64,000 bases of DNA from Bacteroidota bacterium (GTDB taxonomy: Bacteria > Bacteroidota > Bacteroidia > Bacteroidales > SKPS01), in the NCBI GenBank assembly GCA_022709695.1, contig JAKLII010000002.1:26955-90954 (forward strand), read 5' to 3'. The notes under the pieces are model-generated. The model ran no database searches. It was not told the DNA's origin and saw only the letters and a list, made by a program, of their open reading frames with translations. Positions 36,661-43,670 of this stretch are shown piece after piece (positions within the stretch are counted from its first letter, which is position 1; each line of letters begins with the position of its first letter). The position numbers were made by a program, and so were the translations under genes.

Positions 36661-37344
36661 ATGGAAACTCCAGGCAAAACGGAAAAAATCATTGCCCTTC
36701 TGCATGAAAAATCACAGGTGAAATTCCTGGTGAACGAAAACACCCAAAAGGTATTCAGGGAATTTAAAAACGCTGCACGTCAACTGTATCAGCAGGTAAA
36801 AAAGGATCTTCCAGGCATACACTTCAATATGTCGTGTGCTTTCCGCGACAAAGGGGATTTTGAAGCTGAACTGAAAATTGCCTCCGATCTCATCCTCTTC
36901 ACGATGCATACCAACACTTTTCAGTTCCCCCGCGACCATGCCCTGATGCAGACCTCCTACATCAAGGAAGACCCCACCCGCTCATTCTGCGGGGTGATCT
37001 ACATCTATAACTACCTGGCCGACAGCTTTAAATACAACCGCTTCAACGACGTAGGCTATCTTATTGGAAGAGTTTTCGTGAACAAGGACAACCATTTCTT
37101 CGTGGAAGGGAAAAGGGAGCTGGGATTTCTGTTCAACAACTTCAGCGGAGAGCCTCTGGATGCCGCCAAGGTACGCCAGATTGTAGAGTCGGCGGTGCTG
37201 TACAGCATCGACTTCGACCTGCTCACGCCAGCCTTCGACCAGGTGAAGGAGGTGAGCGTGCAGGATATGATGAACTACAGCTCAGCGCTCAGCCTGAAGA
37301 CCGGCAAGCGCCTGGGCTTCCGCTTCGAAGCCGACCGCGACTAG
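36661..37344 (+). CDS. protein of unknown function
   Basis: The protein has 227 residues from ATG 36661; an earlier ATG at 36631 would overlap the flavoprotein end by 14 bases. No signal peptide or membrane helix is visible. It is a mixed alpha/beta, soluble sequence with conserved-looking segments FNMSCAFRDKGDFEAELKIA, FCGVIYIYNYLADSFKYNRF and VGYLIGRVFVNKDNHFFVEG. I do not recognise the family. Its position after a COG2509 flavoprotein may indicate a common transcript. Confidence 0.75.
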   Translation: METPGKTEKIIALLHEKSQVKFLVNENTQKVFREFKNAARQLYQQVKKDLPGIHFNMSCAFRDKGDFEAELKIASDLILFTMHTNTFQFPRDHALMQTSYIKEDPTRSFCGVIYIYNYLADSFKYNRFNDVGYLIGRVFVNKDNHFFVEGKRELGFLFNNFSGEPLDAAKVRQIVESAVLYSIDFDLLTPAFDQVKEVSVQDMMNYSSALSLKTGKRLGFRFEADRD

Positions 37345-37378
37345 CAGGTAAAAAATTTCAGACCACCGGAAATTTTTC

Positions 37379-37408
37379 TTGCACGTATGGTTTTTATGTG
37401 TACCTTTG
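37379..37408 (+). promoter_or_regulatory. promoter of tRNA-Glu
   Basis: TTG at 37379-37381 and TAccTTTG at 37401-37408 are separated by 19 bases, the textbook Bacteroidota arrangement. The tRNA begins 36 bases later. Confidence 0.75.
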
Positions 37409-37443
37409 CAGTCCCAAAAATCAATTCTGGTTCTTTACATCCC

Positions 37444-37517
37444 GGTCCATTCGTCTAGCCAGGTCAGGACGCCAGATTTTCATTCTGGTAACACGGGTTC
37501 AAATCCCGTATGGACTA
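37444..37517 (+). tRNA. tRNA-Glu (anticodon TTC)
   Basis: The cloverleaf is complete. The acceptor stem GGTCCAT pairs with ATGGACT (first pair G-U). The anticodon stem CCAGA/TCTGG encloses the loop TTTTCAT, giving anticodon TTC. The T arm is ACGGG TTCAAAT CCCGT and the discriminator base is A. CCA is not encoded. It stands alone with its own promoter and terminator and borders the FISUMP region. Confidence 0.95.
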
Positions 37518-37519
37518 CG

Positions 37520-37546
37520 AAAAGCCCCGGTTTACGGGGCTTTTTT
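37520..37546 (+). terminator. rho-independent terminator of tRNA-Glu
   Basis: AAAAGCCCCG, loop GTTTA and CGGGGCTTTT form a 10-bp stem followed by a T run. It begins 3 bases after the tRNA. Confidence 0.9.
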
Positions 37547-37559
37547 ATTGCCTTTTTCA

Positions 37560-37754
37560 ATGAAGAGCCTGCTGTTTTTTTTTGGCTTCATTTTTCTGGC
37601 AATTGGGTTAGGTGCAGTGCAATTCTTTGCCCGTAATAAAAACAAGGATGATTTTACCCCGTCTTCTCTCAGAACAATGCGCTCCGGGCAAAAAATGAGT
37701 CAAATGATCAATAATCCCTCATGCAACGCACAGAGTACCCGTTCTTCTTATTGA
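37560..37754 (+). CDS. possible small membrane protein
   Basis: A 64-codon frame starts MKSLLFFFGFIFLAIGLGAV, one clear hydrophobic helix, followed by a basic, polar tail. The last 47 bases are antisense to the end of the FISUMP gene at 37708, so the C-terminus may be accidental after truncation. No promoter or Shine-Dalgarno is visible; it directly follows the tRNA terminator. Confidence 0.35.
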   Translation: MKSLLFFFGFIFLAIGLGAVQFFARNKNKDDFTPSSLRTMRSGQKMSQMINNPSCNAQSTRSSY

Positions 37755-40221
37755 TGTAGAACCTGTTGACAAGGCTGTAATAGTTGCTCAGCTGCCGGGA
37801 CCAGGCGATTGTTGTAGAGTTGGCCGAAGACGACCACCAGTGACCGGCGAGGACAAGGAAGACGAAACTTCCATCGAGGTTGCGGCCGCCTCCCGGAAGA
37901 GCAGTAAACCCACTTACATTTGTGGCGCATGTGTTGGGAGAATACCAATGAGCGAGGCCCGCCTCTTTCATTTTTCCCCCTTCGTCTGTACCACGCAAAC
38001 CTGTCGAACCTGCCTGTGCTTGCGACATACCTAAAAACATCTCCAGTGTCTGCCACTCAGGATCGGTTGGCACATGCCAGCCTGTGGGGCATAATCCGTT
38101 GGCATCATCCACAGCATACCAGTTGTACAAAGCGCCATACGTGGCGGCGTAAGAGGCAGAATCATTATTATACCAGCATATGGCACCGGTTGAAAGACCT
38201 GCCCAGGTAGTGTCATCGGTTATGTTCGGAATGACAGTGCCATTCTTGTAGTTTCTTGCCTTCAGGTTCTCCTGCATCCAGCATTGAGTGCCGATTTGTA
38301 TGGTGTTGTAGATATTGCCGTTGTAGTCAGTCATCGTGGGCATGCCAGGGCAGGGTGAGGCTGGTATAGAACCTGGTGTGGTAAAAACCACCTGGTTCCC
38401 ATAGGCCGTTCCAGCAATGTTGGTGGCATAAGCCCTGACATAGTAAGTAGTTGATGGGCTGATACATGTTATATTGGATGTGAATGATCCCGTACCGGTT
38501 CCGTTGCTGGTGGTGTTGTCAAAGATGTCGGGCGAAGGGCTGGTGCTCCAGCACACACCGCGTGCCGTCACCACAGCACCCCCATCAGCATATACGTTTC
38601 CTCCGGATACCGCAGATGTTGCCGTTATTGCACTGACCGAATCGGTAGAGATTGTGGGGGCTGAAGAACACATACTATCACTGAGGCAACGCACAGAGTA
38701 ACCGTGCGTCCTATCGTGGAAAAACTTGTTGGCAGCGCTGTAATTGTAATACATTTCCCGGAGATGGGATTGTGTCATACCCTTGGCCGTAGACGTCCAC
38801 CAGCCACCGAAACTGCCAATGCTGACGAAACACCCATCGCAGCTGACGCGGTGGCCTCCCGGAAGAGCAGTGAAACCGGTGGAGTTGGTGGCGCCGGTGT
38901 TGGGACTGATCCAGTGAATTGTACCTGTTTCCTTTAAAGGCCCGCCGGCAACACTTAATCCGCCAAGAAAGTCTGTAAGAATCGTCCATTCAGCATCGGT
39001 TGGCACATGCCAGCCTGTGGGGCATAATCCGTTGGTATCATCCACAGCGGGCCAGTTGTACAAAGCACCATAGGTGGCTGCGTAGATAGCTGAATCGTTG
39101 TTGTACCAACACCTGGCACCGGTTGAAAGCGCAACCCAGGCTAAGCTATCTGTAATATTGGGAATGGTTGTGCCATTCCTGTAATTCTGTACTTTCAGGT
39201 TCTCCTTCATCCAGCACTGGGTGCCTATCTGAACGGTATTGTAGATATTTCCGTTGATGTCCGTCACTGTCGGAGGGCAAGTACTGGAAACCACATTGAT
39301 ATGGTTGGCCTTTGTTAGTGTATCGTAACCTGATGCGTTTCCTGCGATCAGACTCACGCTGAAATTACCTGTGGTCATATAGATATAGATGTGGGATGGG
39401 TTCTGTAACACACTGCTGTCACCATCGCCGAAGTACCATTTCCAGGTTGTGGGTGAATGCAGTGACAAATCTGTGAATTGGACGGTATCATTTTGATGGA
39501 TGACCGTATCGCTTGCAGAGAAATTGGCAACGGGTAGTGGTAACTGAGGCAAATACTGAAAGGTGTACAGGGTCGATTGTAAGGGCTGGGCATCAATGGT
39601 ATCGGCTCCATTCGATGTGAAGCCGATGAACCTGAGGTTATCCCCCGTCGCCCAGGGGAAGGTTCCCTTTTCTTTTTTCATCCCTGCAGCACCTGACTGC
39701 CCTCCGGTATATTCAAGCTGGCATGTGCCGCCGGTCCGGTCAATGGAAATGAGATTCTGCACCTGTCTTTGGCGGGGTGTTTCAACCGACAGAACATAAC
39801 AGTGTGCCTCTCCGGCATGAAAGAGGGCATGATGAATCCCCGGCTCCAACCGTTCAGAGAACCTCGCCACTTCCCGCCCCGACAGGTCGGACACCCTGAT
39901 AGTCACAAGTTCCTGCCGGGCCAGATAGAACTGAATTGTTGTCGATGCATCAAAGGGATTCGGGGAAGGGGGGCATAGGACCAGTTCCCCGGCAGATTCC
40001 TGAAAGGGATGTTCTGTTCCGATGCTTTGCTGGAGGATAAGCACGGTATCATTGCCATAGAGGGCGGTATCACCCCCCTGCGTGAGGTTTTCAATGGAAA
40101 TGCTGTCCAGCGGTTGATGGTTCCCGTTCAGGGTTGCCGTGAATGTGAGCAAGATGGTTTGCCCTGATACCTGACCGACACAGGCAAGAAACATCACGAA
40201 AAGAAGTGTGTAGGTTTTCAT
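37708..40221 (-). CDS. secreted protein with PKD and two FISUMP domains
   Basis: This 837-residue exported protein starts MKTYTLLFVMFLACVGQVSG. In order it has: a short beta domain (ISIENLTQGG); a module near 85-150 that looks like a type IX tail (PNPFDASTTIQFYLARQELV) yet is internal; a PKD domain (about 230-305, WKWYFGDGDSS); FISUMP 1 (about 318-508); an Ig/FN3-like domain (about 517-615); and FISUMP 2 (about 629-837). Each FISUMP has IGTQCWM-x-ENLK, CWYNNDS, GLCPTGWHVPTD, ALPGG and ends in YSVRC. No tail follows the last domain. The function of FISUMP is unknown; an extracellular binding role is inferred. The ATG at 40221 is chosen because it starts the signal peptide. Confidence 0.88.
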   Translation of the reverse strand: MKTYTLLFVMFLACVGQVSGQTILLTFTATLNGNHQPLDSISIENLTQGGDTALYGNDTVLILQQSIGTEHPFQESAGELVLCPPSPNPFDASTTIQFYLARQELVTIRVSDLSGREVARFSERLEPGIHHALFHAGEAHCYVLSVETPRQRQVQNLISIDRTGGTCQLEYTGGQSGAAGMKKEKGTFPWATGDNLRFIGFTSNGADTIDAQPLQSTLYTFQYLPQLPLPVANFSASDTVIHQNDTVQFTDLSLHSPTTWKWYFGDGDSSVLQNPSHIYIYMTTGNFSVSLIAGNASGYDTLTKANHINVVSSTCPPTVTDINGNIYNTVQIGTQCWMKENLKVQNYRNGTTIPNITDSLAWVALSTGARCWYNNDSAIYAATYGALYNWPAVDDTNGLCPTGWHVPTDAEWTILTDFLGGLSVAGGPLKETGTIHWISPNTGATNSTGFTALPGGHRVSCDGCFVSIGSFGGWWTSTAKGMTQSHLREMYYNYSAANKFFHDRTHGYSVRCLSDSMCSSAPTISTDSVSAITATSAVSGGNVYADGGAVVTARGVCWSTSPSPDIFDNTTSNGTGTGSFTSNITCISPSTTYYVRAYATNIAGTAYGNQVVFTTPGSIPASPCPGMPTMTDYNGNIYNTIQIGTQCWMQENLKARNYKNGTVIPNITDDTTWAGLSTGAICWYNNDSASYAATYGALYNWYAVDDANGLCPTGWHVPTDPEWQTLEMFLGMSQAQAGSTGLRGTDEGGKMKEAGLAHWYSPNTCATNVSGFTALPGGGRNLDGSFVFLVLAGHWWSSSANSTTIAWSRQLSNYYSLVNRFYINKKNGYSVRCMRDY
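38062..38115. repeat. 54-base near-identical repeat inside the FISUMP gene, copy in domain 2
   Basis: It matches 38995-39048 at 53 of 54 bases (one C/T change). It encodes the NGLCPTGWHVPTD region of the second FISUMP domain. The match is far closer than the rest of the domain. Confidence 0.9.
38995..39048. repeat. 54-base near-identical repeat inside the FISUMP gene, copy in domain 1
   Basis: This is the counterpart of 38062-38115 in the first FISUMP domain. Such a patch suggests recent gene conversion or slippage between the two domains. Confidence 0.9.
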
Positions 40222-40398
40222 GGCAACCTGGTTTTTCAGGATTGAAATCATAATGCATGACGTGCCCGGTCATTTTTATCTGAATATGGGCAGAACCATT
40301 GTAGTTATGACAATAAAAAGCTCCGGACAGGTGTCTGAGTTGTTTTTTTTTCAGGATGATTAAATCAGGTAACAACTCCCTGATGAACCAGGTGGTAT

Positions 40399-40560
40399 TT
40401 ATACTACCTTAAACACCACCAGGGCATACAGGAAAAACCGGACGATGCGGCTGAGGCTGTCCTGCGGCAACGTAAACTTCATGCACAAGGATTTATTATT
40501 GTAACAGCAATATCCTGAATTTGTAAGATTTGCCCATGAAGTGTTATCCTTTGCCAATGG
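40399..40560 (-). pseudogene. FISUMP middle fragment fused to a copy of the VTT gene 3' end
   Basis: The minus strand from about 40560 encodes MPLAKDNTSWANLTNSGY and CCYNNKS, the middle of a FISUMP domain. After a short junction it encodes LSRIVRFFLYALVVFKVV and a stop, which matches the C-terminus of the VTT protein at 48856 (ISRIVRFFLYGLVVFKVI). No FISUMP sequence is recognised further upstream. It is a remnant and not an expressed gene. It is the left boundary of an 8.4-kb segment. Confidence 0.8.
40406..40454 (-). repeat. 49-base direct repeat, left copy (VTT 3' end)
   Basis: It matches 48863-48911 at 45 of 49 bases in the same orientation. Both copies start ACCTTAAACACCACCAG and end CCGGACGATGCGGCTGA. 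Confidence 0.9.
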
Positions 40561-40751
40561 CATTCCAAAGGAATGTAATTTTTGTGGGAATGCAGATCCG
40601 GAATGCCATTTCAAAACCTATCCTCAGAATGTTTCAAATACCCAGGTCGAAAAAGGTAAATTCTACCGTATCTTTACTGTGATGTTTATATCGGTTGCAG
40701 AAACGGTTTCGAGGAAACCATCAGGTTTGATAATCTCATAATAACTTGATT

Positions 40752-41462
40752 ATGAATAATTTACATTTCATTATTAAACCATTCGCTCTTTTTGCAGTAT
40801 TTACTTCCTGCTTGATAGGCCTGATTTTCGAATCCGGATGCAAGAAAGATGATCAAAAACCCGCGTATGGAACTCCTGTTCTGGACATTGAAGGGAACTC
40901 TTATCAGACCGTAATAATCGGTAATCAGGTCTGGATGGCCGAAAATCTGATGACGTCAAAGTACAACGATGGAACGGACATTTCGTTCATAACGGAGACA
41001 GATGACTGGAAAGCCATGACGGAGGGGGGATTTTGCTGGTATGAGAACTCTGAATTAAACAAAAATGTTTACGGCTGCCTGTACAATTGGTATGCGGTTG
41101 AAACTGGCAAGTTGTGTCCGGCTGGATGGCATGTCCCTTCATACGGAGAGTGGAATGCCCTTATTGGTGAACTGAATGAGGATGAGAAACCTGCCAGCCA
41201 TCTGAAGGAGGCCGGAACAGAACATTGGGCAAGCCCTAATAACGCTTCCAATTCCACGGGCTTTACAGCACTACCTGGAGGTTCACGTTACGGCGCAGAT
41301 GGTGTATTTGGTAATATAACAAAATATGGCAACTGGTGGTCTTCTTCGTTAAATTCTACCGATATGGCCTGGCACATAACAATGGATAACTTCTTTGATG
41401 ATTGTCGTTTGAATTCGGCCTATATCCTTTGTGGAATGTCTGTTCGTTGTATAAAAAACTGA
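40752..41462 (+). CDS. FISUMP-domain lipoprotein
   Basis: This 236-residue lipoprotein has a hydrophobic N-terminus ending FESGC, with C30 as the lipidated residue, and is then a single FISUMP domain. Visible elements are VIIGNQVWMAENLM, FCWYENS, GKLCPAGWHVPSYGEW, STGFTALPGGSRYG, WWSSS and MSVRCIKN. It is attached to a membrane, probably the outer one. The ATG at 40752 is chosen over a TTG two codons upstream. It is the first complete gene inside the repeat-bounded segment and is more divergent than the large FISUMP proteins. Confidence 0.85.
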   Translation: MNNLHFIIKPFALFAVFTSCLIGLIFESGCKKDDQKPAYGTPVLDIEGNSYQTVIIGNQVWMAENLMTSKYNDGTDISFITETDDWKAMTEGGFCWYENSELNKNVYGCLYNWYAVETGKLCPAGWHVPSYGEWNALIGELNEDEKPASHLKEAGTEHWASPNNASNSTGFTALPGGSRYGADGVFGNITKYGNWWSSSLNSTDMAWHITMDNFFDDCRLNSAYILCGMSVRCIKN

Positions 41463-41758
41463 ATTTTTTATCACCTTATGGAGGAAACACCCATGCCATC
41501 GAATTTGCCCTTCCCTGGCGTATGTTTGTCTTAGCATATTTTATTCCGTTGAAAATAGTTCTTATCGAAATGATGATCTGAAAAAAACAAATTTCTAACT
41601 TCCTTTAAATATACTTATGCCGATTTAACCCTCCGGAAGGCTGAATGCAATTGGCATGGAATGGGGGTTATGAACGGGGAAATGATAAAGGAGACAACGA
41701 TCCATCAAAGATCTTTGGTTTTGTGCGGGGATTTCATGCATCAAACTGACAACAAACT
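41463..41758. other. intergenic, no feature recognised
   Basis: This AT-rich sequence has stops in all frames. No repeat, RNA or promoter of the TAnnTTTG type is evident. Confidence 0.6.
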
Positions 41759-42739
41759 ATGAATAAATTAAACTCTAGATCAGCAAGCCAAAATTGCCTG
41801 GGGCTTTCACTGGCTTTGGCTTTCCTGATCATGTTACCTGTCAGTTGCTCCAGGGAAAAAAAGGCGGACATCTCTTCAGCACAGATGCAGGATTTTGTGG
41901 TTCATATTGCAGAATACGCCAGACAATTTGATCCTGATTTTATCATTATTCCACAAAACGGAGTAGAATTGTGTTTCAACCACACCGACAGCAGCAGCGG
42001 GTTTCACAATCTCTACAGATCATCAATTGACGGACTTGGGATCGAAGAGTTGTTTTATAACGGGGATTATTCTCCAGACGAGGAACGGATCCGGCTGCTG
42101 CGGAAATGCCAGACTTCAAAAAAAATCTTGGTCTCAGAATATGTTTCAAACAGTACCCACCTGAAGGATGCCTACGCCAAGAACCAACAGGAGGGATTTA
42201 TTTGCTTTGCCAGGACTGCCGGCAATTATCATTACCAGCAAATCCCTGATACAGTCCCTGGAGAGAACAGTTCAGACATCTCAACCCTTGCAGATGCCCA
42301 AAATTTCCTGTACCTGATAAGTACTGATCTCTTTGCCTCAAAACAAGCCATGCTGAATGCCATCAAGGCCACCAACTTTGACGTTATTCTGATTGACCTT
42401 TTCTTTGACGGGGAAGCACTGGACTCCACAGAAATTCAGCAGCTTAAAATAAAAAACAATGGGGGCCAACGGCTTGTGATTGCCTATGTGAGTGTGGGTT
42501 CGGCAGAGAACTTTCGGTACTACTGGCAGGATGGCTGGAGTTTGCATCACCCCTCATGGTTGAAAAAGAAGTATGAAGGATATGAAGATGAATATTGGGT
42601 TGAATTCTGGGAAAAAGATTGGCAGGACATCATCTATGGGAATGACGACTCCTACGTGAAACGAATCCTGAATGCTGGATTCGACGGAGCATATCTCGAC
42701 AACGTAGAAGCGTATTACTTTTTATACTTTAATAATTAA
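41759..42739 (+). CDS. GH114/TM1410-like lipoprotein, permuted domain order
   Basis: This 326-residue protein has a lipobox LPVSC (C30). Segments typical of the TM1410/GH114 family (endo-alpha-1,4-polygalactosaminidase-like TIM barrels) are clear: FVVHIAEYARQFDPDFIIIP, GIEELFYNG, DVILIDLFFDGEAL, LVIAYVSVGSAENFRYYW, YWVEFWEKDWQDIIYGND and ILNAGFDGAYLDNVEAYY. The part usually found at the C-terminus (IAEYAR..IIPQNG) comes first and the AYVSVG..GAYLD part last, so the order is permuted against the form I know. It may act on amino-sugar polysaccharides at the cell surface; activity is not established for most members. Confidence 0.75.
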   Translation: MNKLNSRSASQNCLGLSLALAFLIMLPVSCSREKKADISSAQMQDFVVHIAEYARQFDPDFIIIPQNGVELCFNHTDSSSGFHNLYRSSIDGLGIEELFYNGDYSPDEERIRLLRKCQTSKKILVSEYVSNSTHLKDAYAKNQQEGFICFARTAGNYHYQQIPDTVPGENSSDISTLADAQNFLYLISTDLFASKQAMLNAIKATNFDVILIDLFFDGEALDSTEIQQLKIKNNGGQRLVIAYVSVGSAENFRYYWQDGWSLHHPSWLKKKYEGYEDEYWVEFWEKDWQDIIYGNDDSYVKRILNAGFDGAYLDNVEAYYFLYFNN

Positions 42740-43103
42740 CGGTATATTTCAATTCACATCCGTCCAAAATAAATATTGAATCACACCTTTCCAAAACAAA
42801 GCTATCTTGAGAAAACTTACCCGGGTGCATTTAACCGTTTTGAGAACTACGATGGTTCTATGTATGCCAATTGGAGCAGCCTTCATTTATTTTTTTCTGG
42901 TTCCTTGACATTTCTTCATTTTTAAAGTATATTTACCTTCCTTTAAACTATCTGAACCTTTTTAAAGAGATAATCCGTTGTCTCCAATCAGTATGCGCCC
43001 TTGATTACCGAATTGCTCCATTGCCAAATCGACATTATCTATACCTGCTTTATCTAATCCCATTGGATTAAATTCTAATACCAATAATCAACACCTATTG
43101 CTC
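42740..43103. other. intergenic, no gene supported
   Basis: A 364-base AT-rich stretch. A 66-codon frame at 42871 has no start context or recognisable protein character. GTATATTTA at about 42927 is a weak -7-like match. Nothing else was found. Confidence 0.6.
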
Positions 43104-43514
43104 ATGAAACTGCTATCTAACCGGATTCTGAAAGCTGGAAGTGCACTGATACTGTTCTTACTATTGTGGGGGGTTGGCTGTAAAGAAGACCCCCCTTTGC
43201 GAGATAAGTATCTTGGGAGCTTCAAAGTACATGAATATTGCGATGGGGATGAAGCAGATTATACAATCACCATTATTCCGTCAGGAGCTTCTGAAAATGC
43301 CGTAAACGTTACAAACATTTGGAATACAGGACAGACCGTAAGTGGGGAAGTAGTGACCAGCACCGGCAATTTGGTTATAAAGTATCAAAGCTGTGATGGA
43401 TTTAAAATTTCTGGTGGGGGCTGGGTTGCTGAAAATCAATTGAATTTTAATGTAACCATTTTCCCTGATGGAGGCGGGTATTTTGATTGTACGATAACAG
43501 GCAATCGAATATAA
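43104..43514 (+). CDS. small lipoprotein of unknown function
   Basis: This 136-residue protein has a signal with lipobox-like WGVGC (C26) and mature start KEDPPLRDKYLGSFKVHEYC. The rest is a small beta-rich domain resembling extracellular lipocalin-like or immunoglobulin-like folds, with paired cysteines. It is not assigned to a named family. The ATG at 43104 is chosen because it begins the charged-then-hydrophobic signal. Confidence 0.7.
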   Translation: MKLLSNRILKAGSALILFLLLWGVGCKEDPPLRDKYLGSFKVHEYCDGDEADYTITIIPSGASENAVNVTNIWNTGQTVSGEVVTSTGNLVIKYQSCDGFKISGGGWVAENQLNFNVTIFPDGGGYFDCTITGNRI

Positions 43515-43578
43515 CTATCTTCTATGCATACAAAAATTTGTAAGGCTTGCTCATAGGTAAAAGTCAGTTTTTGCAAAT

Positions 43579-43603
43579 AATCATCCCACAGTAAGGGATG
43601 ATT
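43579..43603 (+). terminator. hairpin after the small lipoprotein gene
   Basis: AATCATCCC and GGGATGATT form a 9-bp stem with loop ACAGTAA. No T run follows, so it may be a terminator of weak type or a processing hairpin. Confidence 0.35.
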
Positions 43604-43670
43604 TAGCAGATGTACAAAGATCAATGCGATAAAGGTAATGCCGCTAATGGAAACTAAAAATTCAAACTGA

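Noticed and set aside
37560..37754. Fusion of the small frame with the tRNA region from 37398
   Set aside because: The longer frame reads through the tRNA and its terminator, so only the part from 37560 could be a gene.
40399..40614. 71-codon minus-strand frame as a gene
   Set aside because: Its parts match the middle of a FISUMP domain and the VTT C-terminus, so it is a chimeric remnant. It has no signal peptide or promoter.
42871..43071. 66-codon frame in the intergenic gap
   Set aside because: It has no start signal, no conserved pattern and unbalanced composition. It is probably chance in AT-rich DNA.
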